Shown piece by piece: positions 27,103 through 36,151 of a stretch of 64,000 bases of DNA. The stretch is from NCBI GenBank assembly GCA_902628495.1, contig CACONH010000001.1, positions 62,001 through 126,000 of the forward strand. Reading direction: 5' to 3'. The stretch is from an uncultured Pelagibacteraceae bacterium (GTDB lineage: Bacteria > Pseudomonadota > Alphaproteobacteria > Pelagibacterales > Pelagibacteraceae). The notes beneath the pieces are model-generated. The model ran no database searches. It was given only the letters and a program-made list of their open reading frames with translations, and was not told the origin of the DNA. Position 1 is the first letter of the stretch, and each line of letters starts with the position of its first letter. The translations under genes were made by a program, and so were the position numbers.

Positions 27103-27622
27103 TAAAAGAAAAATTGAAGAATTTATTAGAGTAGATCATGCAGGTGAAAGAGGTGCCATCAAAATATATGAGGGTCAGCTTTTAGCGTTAAATACTATAG
27201 TCAAAAATGAAGAACTAAAGAAGACTATTGAGCATATGAAAGAGCATGAAGTAGAGCATTGTGAGTTTTTTGAAAAAGAAATAAAAAAAAGAGGAATTGA
27301 ACCAACAAAATTTTTACCTTTATGGGATCTTTTGGGTTTAGGTTTAGGTTTTGGTAGCACATTACTAGGAAAAAAAGCAGCAATGCTTTGTACTGCATCT
27401 GTCGAGGAAGTAATAGATGAACATTATTTAAACCAAATAAAAGAAATTAAAAATGATGAAAAATCACTTAGAAAAAAGATAGAAAAATTTAGACAAGACG
27501 AAATAGATCATAAAGATATTGCTTACGATGAAGGAGCAACTAAAGAGGGTTTATATTCAATTTTTGATAAAGTAATAAAAACTGGTTCTAAAATTGCAAT
27601 TAATATTTCTGAAAAAATCTAG
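27089..27622 (+). CDS. coq7: Demethoxyubiquinone hydroxylase
   Basis: A carboxylate-bridged di-iron monooxygenase that makes the last ring hydroxylation in ubiquinone synthesis. From the ATG at 27089 it has 177 residues; a longer TTG frame at 27071 adds six poor residues and is rejected. Iron ligands are visible in two repeats: RVDHAGERGA with Glu, EHEVEH (ExxH), ASVEEVIDEHY (Glu) and DEIDHKD (ExxH). The short form, without the extra Coq7 domain, is usual in Alphaproteobacteria. It ends directly against the convergent HNH gene with no gap. Confidence 0.95.
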   Translation: MQKSNKRKIEEFIRVDHAGERGAIKIYEGQLLALNTIVKNEELKKTIEHMKEHEVEHCEFFEKEIKKRGIEPTKFLPLWDLLGLGLGFGSTLLGKKAAMLCTASVEEVIDEHYLNQIKEIKNDEKSLRKKIEKFRQDEIDHKDIAYDEGATKEGLYSIFDKVIKTGSKIAINISEKI

Positions 27623-28189
27623 TTAAGGTTCTAATTCAACATCCCAATACAAATAATCCATCCAACTTTTATGTAAAAAATTTGGCGGAAAATTTCTACC
27701 ATTTTTATGAAGATCTTCGGTAGTAGGTTGAAAAGGCCTTTGGTTTAATTTCATTCCTGATTTTTCTAACAACCGGCCTCCTTTTTTAACGTTACAAGCC
27801 GAGCAAGCTGTCACAACATTATCCCAATCAGTTTTTCCTCCTTTTGATCTTGGTAACAAATGATCAAAAGTTAATTCGTGTTTACTTCCGCAATACTGAC
27901 AAGAGAATTTATCTCTTAAGAAAACATTAAATCTTGTAAAATTTGGATTAGAAAGTGGTTTGATGTAGCTTTTAAGTGCAATAACACTTGGTAGTTTCAT
28001 GCTAAATGAAGGACTTCTGATTACTCTATCATAATAAGAAACTATTGATACTCTATCTAAAAACACTGATTTAATCGAATCTTGCCAACTCCATAAAGAC
28101 AATGGATAATAACTTAAAGGCCTATAGTCTGCATTTAAAACAAGTGCAGGGCATTTTTCTAATGAAACATTGTGATCTTGAAAATTCAT
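27623..28189 (-). CDS. HNH endonuclease family protein
   Basis: A 188-residue protein with a Cys4-type HNH domain: FSCQYCG (about 94-100), the catalytic LTFDHLLPRSKGGKTDWDNVV (His near 110 and the downstream Asn), and CSACNVKKG (about 132-140). The long conserved N-terminal part (LVLNADYRPLSYYPLSLWSWQDSIK) is the signature of a widespread proteobacterial HNH family encoded singly, outside restriction loci. It is a chromosomal housekeeping-type gene of unknown cleavage target. Spacing and base composition do not suggest mobility. Confidence 0.88.
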   Translation of the reverse strand: MNFQDHNVSLEKCPALVLNADYRPLSYYPLSLWSWQDSIKSVFLDRVSIVSYYDRVIRSPSFSMKLPSVIALKSYIKPLSNPNFTRFNVFLRDKFSCQYCGSKHELTFDHLLPRSKGGKTDWDNVVTACSACNVKKGGRLLEKSGMKLNQRPFQPTTEDLHKNGRNFPPNFLHKSWMDYLYWDVELEP

Positions 28190-28241
28190 AAATTAAATTA
28201 ACCTAAAAAAAAAATTAATTCAATGCTTCAAATTGTTTAAT

Positions 28242-28901
28242 TTAATTTAAATCAAATATTTTTTTAATAAATTTTAATCCTATACTTGATGCCTCAATAG
28301 GTATATGATGACCACAGTTTTTAATTATTTCTAATTGGACTGGAATTTTGTTTCTTTCCAAGAAATCTTTGGCTTCTAAAGATTTTACACAAGGAACAAT
28401 GTCATCATTTTCACCGTGTACTAAAAACGTTTCAGGTTTATGGATTATTCTTTTAGATAAATCTTTTTTACTGATTATTTTTCCGGAAAAACCCAAAATT
28501 CCAGAGTATTTTTCATCTGATGAAAGTCCAACATTAATTGACATCATGCATCCTTGACTAAATCCAGATAAACATATCTTAGAATTTGGTAATGAAAATT
28601 TCTCTTTAACCTCATTTAAGAATTTTTTTAATATTATCTCATTTTTTTTGCTCTCATTCAAAATGAATTCATCATTGTCTTTGCTTAGATCAAACCATTG
28701 GTAACCTGATGGACTAATCAAACATTTTTCTGGAGCATTAGGGCAGACAAATAGTGTATTAGGCAAGAATCTTTTCCAGTTTAATGTAACTTGTGCAATA
28801 TCATTTCCGTCACCACCGTAACCATGTAATAATACAATTATATTTTTTATTTCTTTGTCAGACTCTGGTTTTATTAGTTTTGTATCAAGGCAAAATGTCA
28901 T
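28242..28901 (-). CDS. Phospholipase/carboxylesterase family hydrolase
   Basis: A 219-residue alpha/beta hydrolase of the acyl-protein-thioesterase/carboxylesterase family. LLHGYGGDGNDIA (about 28-40) forms the oxyanion region, GFSQGCMMS near 117-125 contains the nucleophile Ser, VHGENDDIVP near 165 has the Asp, and CGHHIP near 198 has the His. No signal peptide, so it is cytoplasmic. It is divergent from the HIG1 gene by 50 bp. The substrate is unknown. Confidence 0.87.
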   Translation of the reverse strand: MTFCLDTKLIKPESDKEIKNIIVLLHGYGGDGNDIAQVTLNWKRFLPNTLFVCPNAPEKCLISPSGYQWFDLSKDNDEFILNESKKNEIILKKFLNEVKEKFSLPNSKICLSGFSQGCMMSINVGLSSDEKYSGILGFSGKIISKKDLSKRIIHKPETFLVHGENDDIVPCVKSLEAKDFLERNKIPVQLEIIKNCGHHIPIEASSIGLKFIKKIFDLN

Positions 28902-28951
28902 AAATAAATTATTTTATTTTTTTTTTACTATTTATGTAATAAATACTTTTA

Positions 28952-29155
28952 ATGGTTTCCGAAATATTAATAAAGGTAATAGCAATAGTTCTTATATTGG
29001 CTGTTGCTATCGTTTTGGTTCTAGGTATTGGCACTCTTTTCAAAGGTGGTTCTACAAGTAAAAAATATTCAAATAAACTTATGCAGCTAAGAGTTCTTTT
29101 ACAGTTTATTGCCATCATAGTTTTAGTTTGTCTTGCTTATTTTTTTAAAGATTAA
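28952..29155 (+). CDS. HIG1-domain twin-transmembrane protein
   Basis: A 67-residue membrane protein with two helices (about 5-29 and 47-64) joined by a polar loop GGSTSKKYSNKLMQLRVLLQF. The SNKLM-x-LRVLLQ segment is the hallmark of bacterial HIG1-type twin-transmembrane proteins, relatives of the mitochondrial factors associated with cytochrome oxidase assembly. A respiratory role is inferred from the family only. Its 3' end overlaps the convergent TlpA-like gene by 4 bp. Confidence 0.85.
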   Translation: MVSEILIKVIAIVLILAVAIVLVLGIGTLFKGGSTSKKYSNKLMQLRVLLQFIAIIVLVCLAYFFKD

Positions 29156-29679
29156 TCAAACTTCTGAAGCCACATTTTAAAGTTTTTATCTTGGAAATCT
29201 ATGGATCCTACAACTCTAGCAATTTCACCACCATCTTTGTTAATTATCAATGTTGTTGGTAGACCTCTTAGTAAAAACTTTTTAGCTAATCTAACGTCTG
29301 TATCGTAAAAAATATCTAAATTTTCAATATTAGTTTTAATATAAAATTCTTTTATTTTATTAATTTTTTCTTGACCGATATTTATTGGTAGAATTTCTAA
29401 ATTCTTAAAATTTTTATCTAGAGAAAGTTTATCAAGTGATGGCATTTCCTCTTTACAAGGTTCGCACCAAGTCGCCCAAAAATTCATTAACACTAACTTT
29501 CCGTCATAATTAATTAAATTTATATCCTTTTCTAATGTATTCTTAAAAGTTACATCCTTATATTCTTTTGGTTTTTCATAAATAATCAAATTTTTTGGTA
29601 AATTTAAATCTTTTGAATAGCTACTAAATGTAGAAAAAATAATTATAACTGTTATAAAAAATTTAATTAAATTAGGCAT
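29152..29679 (-). CDS. tlpA: TlpA-like periplasmic thioredoxin
   Basis: A 175-residue protein with an N-terminal hydrophobic signal or anchor (about 5-22), then a thioredoxin fold with the redox motif WATWCEPCKEEMP (CxxC near 75-78) and the cis-Pro loop GLPTTLIIN near 140. TlpA/ResA-type proteins reduce apocytochrome c or copper-site cysteines during cytochrome oxidase assembly, which would fit the adjacent HIG1 gene. It is divergent from argH, the same tlpA-argH neighbourhood known in rhizobia, and this supports the assignment over a generic thioredoxin. Confidence 0.87.
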   Translation of the reverse strand: MPNLIKFFITVIIIFSTFSSYSKDLNLPKNLIIYEKPKEYKDVTFKNTLEKDINLINYDGKLVLMNFWATWCEPCKEEMPSLDKLSLDKNFKNLEILPINIGQEKINKIKEFYIKTNIENLDIFYDTDVRLAKKFLLRGLPTTLIINKDGGEIARVVGSIDFQDKNFKMWLQKFD

Positions 29680-29702
29680 ACTAAATATTACAAATAATTA
29701 TC

Positions 29703-31097
29703 ATGGGAAAAAATAAAAACAACTATGCAGTTTGGAGCACTCGTATTAAGAAACAAACTTCTAATAATTTTAAAAAAGTAGGATCCTCAATAAACATCGA
29801 TAAACGATTGTACAAAGAGGATATCAGAGGTTCTATGGTTCATACAGATATGCTTTATAAACAAAAAATTATTTCTCTTAAAGTTAAAGAAAAAATTTTA
29901 TGGGGTTTAAACAGAATTAAAAATGAGATTGATAAGAAAAAATTTAAATTCGATATTTCTAAAGAGGACATTCATATGAATATTGAAAGTAGATTATTTG
30001 AATTAATAGGTGATGATGCTGGTTTTTTGCACACAGCAAGATCAAGAAACGACCAAGTTTTAACAGATCTTAAGATTTGGATGAAGAGCTCTGTAAGTGA
30101 AATTGACAAGTTATTAACTAAAGTAATTAAAAGCTTATTAAATAATGCAGATAAAAATTTAAAAACAGTCTTACCAGGATTTACACATCTAAAAAATGCT
30201 CAACCTATTTCTCTAGCACATTATTTTATGTCATGTGTTGAAATGTTTAATAGAGATAAAAAAAGATTTAAAAATAGTTTGGAAAGTTTAAATGAAAACC
30301 CTTTGGGGGTTTGTGCGATTTCTGGTACATCTTTTAAAATCGATAGGTGGTATACAACAAAAAGACTGAAATTTAGTAAACCAACTAATAACTCAATAGA
30401 TACAGTATCAGATAGAGATTTTGTTTTAGACTTTTTATATAATGTCTCAATATGCTCAATGCATATTTCAAGAATTTCAGAAGAATTGATTATTTGGAAC
30501 TCTGACCAATTCAATTTTATTAAATTAAAAGACAACTTGGTAACTGGTTCATCTATTATGCCACAAAAAAAAAACCCAGATACACTGGAGTATCTAAGAG
30601 GAAAGGCGGGTGTAAATTATGGTTCTTTAATTTCTATGCTTACTATTGTTAAAGGATTACCTTTGTCCTATTTTAAAGATCTCCAAGACGATAAAGAGTT
30701 AGTATTTAATTCATTTGATACTTTAAAAAATAGTTTATTAATATTTGATGAAGTTTTAAAAGGTTTAATAATTAATAAGAATGTAATGCTTCAAGCAGCT
30801 AATAGAGGCTATACCACAGCAACTGACTTAGCTGATAATATGGTTAAAAATTTAAAGATTACTTTTAGAGAGTCTTATAAAATAACTTCAAAAATAGTTA
30901 ATTTAGCAGAAAAATTAAATTTATCGCTTGAGGAATTAAAATTAGATCAAGTTAGAAACATTGATAAAAGACTAAATAACCAAATATTAGAGGAAGCAAG
31001 CATAAAAAATTCGGTTAACTCAAAGAAATCATATGGAGGAACATCTTTTGAAAACATAAAGAAAATGATAAATAAACTTAAAAAGGAAATTAAATGA
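29703..31097 (+). CDS. argH: Argininosuccinate lyase
   Basis: Last step of arginine synthesis: argininosuccinate to arginine plus fumarate. It has 464 residues. HTARSRNDQV (about 103-112), GFTHLKNAQP near 161 and the fumarase/aspartase signature GSSIMPQKKNPD near 282-293 with the mobile-loop Ser are all present. The N-terminus is slightly extended relative to E. coli (MGKNKNNYAVWSTR). It starts the argH-lipoprotein-lysA operon, each junction overlapping by 1-4 nt. Confidence 0.97.
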   Translation: MGKNKNNYAVWSTRIKKQTSNNFKKVGSSINIDKRLYKEDIRGSMVHTDMLYKQKIISLKVKEKILWGLNRIKNEIDKKKFKFDISKEDIHMNIESRLFELIGDDAGFLHTARSRNDQVLTDLKIWMKSSVSEIDKLLTKVIKSLLNNADKNLKTVLPGFTHLKNAQPISLAHYFMSCVEMFNRDKKRFKNSLESLNENPLGVCAISGTSFKIDRWYTTKRLKFSKPTNNSIDTVSDRDFVLDFLYNVSICSMHISRISEELIIWNSDQFNFIKLKDNLVTGSSIMPQKKNPDTLEYLRGKAGVNYGSLISMLTIVKGLPLSYFKDLQDDKELVFNSFDTLKNSLLIFDEVLKGLIINKNVMLQAANRGYTTATDLADNMVKNLKITFRESYKITSKIVNLAEKLNLSLEELKLDQVRNIDKRLNNQILEEASIKNSVNSKKSYGGTSFENIKKMINKLKKEIK

Positions 31098-31210
31098 AAA
31101 ATTTGTTATTAGTTATAATTGTATTTCTATCTTTAGTCTCATGTGGAAAAAAAAGTGATCCTGAATATAAAGGTAATAGTATGATACAAAGTCAGAAAAT
31201 TACTATTTAA
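31094..31210 (+). CDS. Small LptM-like lipoprotein between argH and lysA
   Basis: A 38-residue lipoprotein. The ATG overlaps the argH stop (ATGA) and its TAA overlaps the lysA ATG (TAATG), so it is fixed in the operon. The first 16 residues form a signal peptide with lipobox L-V-S-C; Cys17 would be acylated, followed by GKKSDPEY. The C-G-x-K start of the mature part and the position beside a lysine-pathway gene match the small LptM/YifL-like lipoproteins seen before lysA or dapF in proteobacteria, where LptM assists LptD maturation. The mature part is only about 22 residues. Confidence 0.8.
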   Translation: MKNLLLVIIVFLSLVSCGKKSDPEYKGNSMIQSQKITI

Positions 31211-32424
31211 TGAATTATAAAAACAATAATTTTTACATTGAAAAAATTAAAGCAGATAATTTAATTAAAAAATACGGGTCTCCAATTTATTGTTATTCTA
31301 ATAAAAGACTAGTTGATAATATAATTAATTTTAAAAATTCATTTAAATCCTTCAATCCTTTAATTTGTTTCTCCGTTAAATCAAATTATAATTCAACAAT
31401 TTTAAGAATAATTAAGCAACATGGTCTTGGAGCAGATGTTGTATCTGACGGTGAATTAAAAAAAGTATTATCTTTAGGTTTTAAGCCTAATAGGATCGTA
31501 TATTCAGGTGTAGGAAAAAAATTTGAAGAATTAAAATTTGCAATTAGCAAAAATATACTTTTAATAAACGTTGAATCTGAAAGTGAACTAAAAAATATAG
31601 AAAAATTAGCTAAAAAATTTAGAAAAAAAGTAAGCGTAGGTTTAAGATTGAACCCTAATATTGATGCAAAAACTAATACAAAGATATCAACAGGTAGAAT
31701 ACAAGACAAATTCGGTTTGAACGGCAATGATATTATCAAAATTTTGAACAAATTTAAAAACTCCAGGAATATCAAAATTAAATGTTTGAGTGTTCACATT
31801 GGCAGCCAGATAACACAAAACAAACCCTACAATAATGTACTTGTTGCTATAAATAAAATTTTATCAAAATCTAAATATAAATTTGAATATATTGATCTTG
31901 GTGGAGGTATGGGCATTAAGTATATTAAAGATAACAAAAAACTAGATTATTCAAAACTTTCAAAAAATATCCATAAATTTTCAAAAAAAAATAATTGTAA
32001 AATTATTTTTGAGCCAGGTCGTTCTATTGTTGGAAATACAGCTGTTTTACTTACAAAAGTAATTTATATAAAAAACAGTTCAAATAAAAAATTTATTATT
32101 ATAGATGCTGGTATGAACGACTTGATACGTCCTGCTTTATACAGCGCTACTCATGATATAATACCACTAACTAAAAAATCATCTAGAAATTTTAGCTCTC
32201 ATGATTTTGTTGGGCCAATATGTGAAACATCTGATCGTTTCCTTAGAACAAAAAATTATCAAAAAATTAACGAGGGAGACAATTTAGCTATTAAAGACGT
32301 TGGTGCATATGGAATAGTTTTATCCTCAAATTATAATTTGAGACCTCGCCCAGTTGAATTAATTATAAAAAATTCAAAGATTAAAAAGATAAGTAAAAAA
32401 CAAAGATTAAATGACATAATTTAA
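31210..32424 (+). CDS. lysA: Diaminopimelate decarboxylase
   Basis: A PLP enzyme converting meso-diaminopimelate to lysine. It has 404 residues. The Schiff-base Lys is in CFSVKSNYN (about 54-62), HIGSQI near 197 and the GGGMGIKY phosphate loop near 231 follow, and the C-terminal barrel has CETSDRF near 338 with the substrate-binding Cys/Glu and GAYG near 378. The start is ATG 31210, overlapping the lipoprotein stop. It closes the argH-lysA amino-acid unit; plsC follows after 4 nt. Confidence 0.96.
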   Translation: MNYKNNNFYIEKIKADNLIKKYGSPIYCYSNKRLVDNIINFKNSFKSFNPLICFSVKSNYNSTILRIIKQHGLGADVVSDGELKKVLSLGFKPNRIVYSGVGKKFEELKFAISKNILLINVESESELKNIEKLAKKFRKKVSVGLRLNPNIDAKTNTKISTGRIQDKFGLNGNDIIKILNKFKNSRNIKIKCLSVHIGSQITQNKPYNNVLVAINKILSKSKYKFEYIDLGGGMGIKYIKDNKKLDYSKLSKNIHKFSKKNNCKIIFEPGRSIVGNTAVLLTKVIYIKNSSNKKFIIIDAGMNDLIRPALYSATHDIIPLTKKSSRNFSSHDFVGPICETSDRFLRTKNYQKINEGDNLAIKDVGAYGIVLSSNYNLRPRPVELIIKNSKIKKISKKQRLNDII

Positions 32425-32428
32425 TTAA

Positions 32429-33130
32429 ATGATAAGAAATATTATTTTTTTATTAGTTTTCTATTTTGGTTTAATATTTCTATTAATTTTATTCATTCCA
32501 AGTTTAATACTTCCTCAACATATAATTACAATGGGTGGTAGATTCTTAGGTTATTGGACTGGTTTTTGTCTTAAGTATATAATGCTTACTAAAATCGAGA
32601 TTAAAGGAATTGATAATATTTCAAGCAATCAAAAATATTTTGTAGCATCATCTCATCAGTCAGTTTTTGAGACTTTTTTTTTACAAACAATATTTGATAA
32701 CCCGGTCTTTATACTAAAAAAAGAACTTACTAAAATCCCTTTATTTGGATGGTATTTAAAAAAAATGGGTTGTATATCGATTGATAGAAACAAAATTTCT
32801 AAAGAAAATCTCAATTTTTCTGACGAAGTAGGTAAGGTGATTAAGAATACAAATAAAATCCTCATAATTTTTCCACAAGGTACTAGAAAAAGTTTTGATG
32901 ATAGGTCCAAATTTAAAAAAGGTTTTTCTAGAATATACAATGATCTTAATATTGCGTGTTTGCCGGTCGCTATTAACTCTGGAAAGGTATGGCCTAAGCG
33001 TGGAAAGCTAATTCCCAATCAAAGAATTACAGTTTCAATTTTAAATATGTTACCCCCGGGAATTGAACAAAATGAACTAGCAAATCAAGTTGAGCAAATT
33101 ATTTACAATGAGCTCGATAAAAATTCTTGA
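32429..33130 (+). CDS. plsC: 1-acyl-sn-glycerol-3-phosphate acyltransferase
   Basis: Makes phosphatidic acid from lysophosphatidate at the inner membrane. It has 233 residues with an N-terminal helix (about 3-27). Motif I reads SSHQSVFETFF, an H-x4-E form instead of the textbook H-x4-D, and motif III reads FPQGTRKSF instead of FPEGTR. Both variants keep the His and Arg; the H-x4-E form occurs in other alphaproteobacterial PlsC. It is 4 nt downstream of lysA and convergent with dnaN. Confidence 0.88.
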   Translation: MIRNIIFLLVFYFGLIFLLILFIPSLILPQHIITMGGRFLGYWTGFCLKYIMLTKIEIKGIDNISSNQKYFVASSHQSVFETFFLQTIFDNPVFILKKELTKIPLFGWYLKKMGCISIDRNKISKENLNFSDEVGKVIKNTNKILIIFPQGTRKSFDDRSKFKKGFSRIYNDLNIACLPVAINSGKVWPKRGKLIPNQRITVSILNMLPPGIEQNELANQVEQIIYNELDKNS

Positions 33131-33135
33131 GAGAT

Positions 33136-34248
33136 TTAGCCTTTCATTGGCATGATTACATATATACTATCGAAGTCACTTGGGTCTTTGATTAGCGCAG
33201 GTGAGGATATGTCATTGAAATAAATTTCAATATTTTCACCTTCAAGCTGACTAGCAACATCAACTAAATATTTTGAATTAAAACTAATATCTAAATCATG
33301 ATCAAATTTTACAGACAAAGTTTCCTTTCCATCTCCGCTGTTCGCGTTATTAACAGACAAGTCTAATTTGTTTTTTGATAAACTAAATCTAACACCATCT
33401 TTTTTATCTGTTGAGACCGAGGCAACTCTGTCTACGCTATGGTGAAATAATTCCAAATCTGCCTCTAATTTTTTTTTATTATTTTTTGGTATAACTTGAA
33501 TATAATTCGGGAATTTTCCATCTATAACTTTAGAAGTTAATGTGCTGTTATTTAAATAAAATTTAATCTTAGATTTTGAATTGAGTAACTTAATATTTCC
33601 ATTAAAGTTTTCTAATATAGAGCAAAGTTGATAAATAGTTTTTTTTGGCAAAATTATAGGTTCAAACTTTATTTGTTCCTCCAATCTCATTTTAGAAATA
33701 GACATTCTGTGAGAGTCTGTGGAAACAGCAGTAAGATAATTTTTGTCTTCACTTTGAGTAAAATGTAAAAAAATTCCACTTAAGTAATGCCTTGTCTCAT
33801 CGCTGGATATAGAAAATTTGCATTTGTTTAGAAGTTTCAAAAAGCTTTGTGAGTTAATAGTTATAGACTCTCCATCTTGATCATCTTCAGATAATGGAAA
33901 TTCTTTTGAGTCTATACAATTTAGCTTAAATACGGATTTTTCAGATTCTAATTGAAGCTTACTATCAGAGATTGCCTCAATATTTATTTTTTTTCCTGCT
34001 GAAAACTTTCTAACTATGTCATGCATTATAGATGAATTAGTTGTGGTTTCTCCCTCTTCATTAATTTCTACATTTGAAATATTATGAACAAAAATCATAT
34101 CTAAATCTGTTGCTGTGATTCTTAAGATTTTATTTTTTGCTTCTATTAAAACATTTGACAAAATCGGCAGAGTGCTTCGTCTTTCAATTACATTTTGACA
34201 GAAACCTAAAGATTCTTGTAAATCTTTTTGATTGATACTAAATTTCAT
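33136..34248 (-). CDS. dnaN: DNA polymerase III beta subunit (sliding clamp)
   Basis: The processivity clamp. It has 370 residues built from three copies of the clamp fold. The start MKFSINQKDLQESL and ERRSTLPILSNVLIEA (about 22-37) are characteristic, and the C-terminal VIMPMKG (about 364-370) forms part of the client-binding cleft. The start overlaps the dnaA end by 11 nt, keeping the classical dnaA-dnaN order. recF is not next: plsC lies convergently downstream. Confidence 0.97.
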   Translation of the reverse strand: MKFSINQKDLQESLGFCQNVIERRSTLPILSNVLIEAKNKILRITATDLDMIFVHNISNVEINEEGETTTNSSIMHDIVRKFSAGKKINIEAISDSKLQLESEKSVFKLNCIDSKEFPLSEDDQDGESITINSQSFLKLLNKCKFSISSDETRHYLSGIFLHFTQSEDKNYLTAVSTDSHRMSISKMRLEEQIKFEPIILPKKTIYQLCSILENFNGNIKLLNSKSKIKFYLNNSTLTSKVIDGKFPNYIQVIPKNNKKKLEADLELFHHSVDRVASVSTDKKDGVRFSLSKNKLDLSVNNANSGDGKETLSVKFDHDLDISFNSKYLVDVASQLEGENIEIYFNDISSPALIKDPSDFDSIYVIMPMKG

Positions 34249-35626
34249 TCTCGTTCTTATATAGTATTTGATTTTTTAGGTGATTTAATCCGTTAGATAT
34301 TTCAGTATTTTCTACTTTTAGCCTCTCTATTGTTTTAACAGAATGAATTACCGTTGTGTGATCTCTATTAGAAAATTCTCTTCCAATCTCTGGCAGAGAC
34401 TTTGTTGTTAGAATTTTAGATAAATAAATTGCAACTTGTCTTGGTCTTACCAAATATCTAGATCTTCTAGAAGAAAGCATTTCATTTTTGCTAATTTTGA
34501 AATATTTGCAGACTAAAGTTTGAATGTTATCTATAGTTATTTTAGTTTCATTTATGTTAAGTAAATCTTTCAAAATTATCTTAACTTCATTTATATTTGG
34601 AACTCTGTCGTAAATCCTAGCAAATGAAGCAACTCTATTTAAAGCCCCAACTAATTCTCTTATACTATTTCTTATTTCGCTACTTATAAAATTCAAAATA
34701 TCTGAAGATAGTTTTAATTTTTCATTGTATAAAATATTTAAATCATCGACTTTAGTTTTTAAAATTTTCAAACGCAATTCATGTTCTGGGCTTTGAATAT
34801 CTACTACTAGACCTCCTGAAAATCTTGACTTAATTCTTTCTTGAATTTTGACAAGTTTATTTGGTGGTCTATCAGCTGATAAAATAACTTGTGAACCCTT
34901 TTCTAATAATGAATTAAAAGTATGGAAAAATTCCTCCTGCATTGCCTCTTTTCCATTCATAAATTGAATGTCATCAATAATTAGTACATCGGTATTTCTA
35001 AAATTATCTTTAAATTTTACCATTTCATTTGATTTAATAGACTTAACGAATTGATACATAAATCTTTCTGCTGATATAAATGTGACTTTTTTATCTTGCT
35101 TAAGTTTAAGTCCTATAGCATTTAATAAATGTGTTTTTCCCATACCAACACCTGCATATAGATAAAAAGGATTATAGTGTGCAATTTTTTCTGAAACTTT
35201 TTTTGCTGCCTCAAAAGCAAGTTTGTTACTTTCGCCTATTACAAAATTTTCAAATGATTTATTTTGGTCTATCCTATTGTATTGTAAAAAAGAGTCTTTA
35301 ATGAAAGATATTTTAGTGTTGGCATTAATTTGATTATCGTTTTTATTAAAATCTACTTTATTCTCTATTTTGAACTCAACCCTAATTATTTCTTTATTGA
35401 ATTTTTTAATTATCCCTAAAATTTGGTCGAGGTATCTGGAAACAATCCAGTCCCTAATAAATCTTGTCGATACTGAAACTAAAATATGATTTGTAAATTT
35501 TTCTTCAAATACAATTTTTTTTAGCCAACTTTCGTAAATTTCATTTCCAAATTGATTGCGTAATTCTTTTTGAATGATTTCCCAATTAAAATTTTTATCT
35601 ATATTTACATTTAAATTATTTTTCAT
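34238..35626 (-). CDS. dnaA: Chromosomal replication initiator DnaA
   Basis: ATP-dependent origin-binding initiator. It has 462 residues. Domain I (about 12-95) is followed by a short domain II, the AAA+ domain with Walker A GVGMGKTHLLNA (about 160-171) and Walker B VLIIDDIQF near 220, the sensor loop SADRPP, and the DNA-binding domain IV with RPRQVAIYLSKILT near 398 and SNRDHTTVIHSVKTI near 421-435. A Shine-Dalgarno GGAG lies 7 nt before the ATG. The rpsT-dnaA-dnaN order on one strand with mutM beyond is ancestral for Alphaproteobacteria. Confidence 0.98.
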   Translation of the reverse strand: MKNNLNVNIDKNFNWEIIQKELRNQFGNEIYESWLKKIVFEEKFTNHILVSVSTRFIRDWIVSRYLDQILGIIKKFNKEIIRVEFKIENKVDFNKNDNQINANTKISFIKDSFLQYNRIDQNKSFENFVIGESNKLAFEAAKKVSEKIAHYNPFYLYAGVGMGKTHLLNAIGLKLKQDKKVTFISAERFMYQFVKSIKSNEMVKFKDNFRNTDVLIIDDIQFMNGKEAMQEEFFHTFNSLLEKGSQVILSADRPPNKLVKIQERIKSRFSGGLVVDIQSPEHELRLKILKTKVDDLNILYNEKLKLSSDILNFISSEIRNSIRELVGALNRVASFARIYDRVPNINEVKIILKDLLNINETKITIDNIQTLVCKYFKISKNEMLSSRRSRYLVRPRQVAIYLSKILTTKSLPEIGREFSNRDHTTVIHSVKTIERLKVENTEISNGLNHLKNQILYKNENEI

Positions 35627-35880
35627 TGGAAAACTCCATGTAAAATCTTAGGCAAAAATATTCAATAAAATTTTTTCATTTAAAAAAAAAAAATAAAATC
35701 CTTAATTGAATAACTTATGAATTGAATTTCAAATTTGCATGATAGTAAAAAAATAATTACCAAAATTTTTATCAAATTTTAAAATATAATTTGACTCAAT
35801 ATGTAGTTAATTAAATTTTGGCTTGTTTATATATAGTGTGAGTAAATTTAAAGTTGTTTTTTTTCGTAACCCTAGGTTGA
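35627..35880. other. Intergenic region between rpsT and dnaA
   Basis: 254 bp, extremely AT-rich, with A/T runs such as a 12-A stretch near 35682. No coding frame is convincing. I found no TTATCCACA-type DnaA box and no clear terminator for rpsT. A short inverted repeat AACC-cta-GGTT lies near 35868-35878. It must contain the dnaA leader. It is a plausible place for control of dnaA, but nothing specific can be assigned. Confidence 0.5.
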
Positions 35881-36141
35881 TTAAAGAGCGCTAATCTTTC
35901 TAGTTATCCTTGAAATGTTTCTTGAAGCATTTCCTTTTTTAATAATACCAGTTTTAGCTATCTTCATGAGTTCTGAATTCAACTTAGGCAAGTAGGCAAG
36001 AGCTTTTTTTTTGTCTTTATTTTCAATTAGACCGTTCATTTTTTTTAAAGCTGTCTTGTATCTGCTTTTTCTGGCTTTGTTCACAGAGGTTTGCTTTCTT
36101 ATTCTTCTTATTCTTTTGATTGCTGATTTTGTATTTGCCAT
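35881..36141 (-). CDS. rpsT: 30S ribosomal protein S20
   Basis: A basic 86-residue protein that binds 16S rRNA in the body of the 30S subunit. MANTKSAIKRIRR is the canonical S20 start, so ATG 36141 is used; the open frame continues 20 codons upstream into the promoter but this extension is not S20-like. Helical repeats rich in Lys/Arg continue through KGIIKKGNASRNISRITRKI. It lies between mutM and dnaA, as in many Alphaproteobacteria. A good promoter sits so close upstream that the mRNA leader would be only about 5 nt. Confidence 0.96.
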   Translation of the reverse strand: MANTKSAIKRIRRIRKQTSVNKARKSRYKTALKKMNGLIENKDKKKALAYLPKLNSELMKIAKTGIIKKGNASRNISRITRKISAL

Positions 36142-36151
36142 AAAACGCGAT

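Noticed and set aside
27623-28189. HNH gene as a homing endonuclease or restriction enzyme
   Set aside because: It belongs to a conserved stand-alone chromosomal HNH family; no intron, intein or methyltransferase neighbour is present.
35627-35880. Chromosome replication origin in the rpsT-dnaA gap
   Set aside because: No TTATCCACA-like DnaA boxes or iterated motif could be found. AT-richness is general here and gene context alone is not enough.
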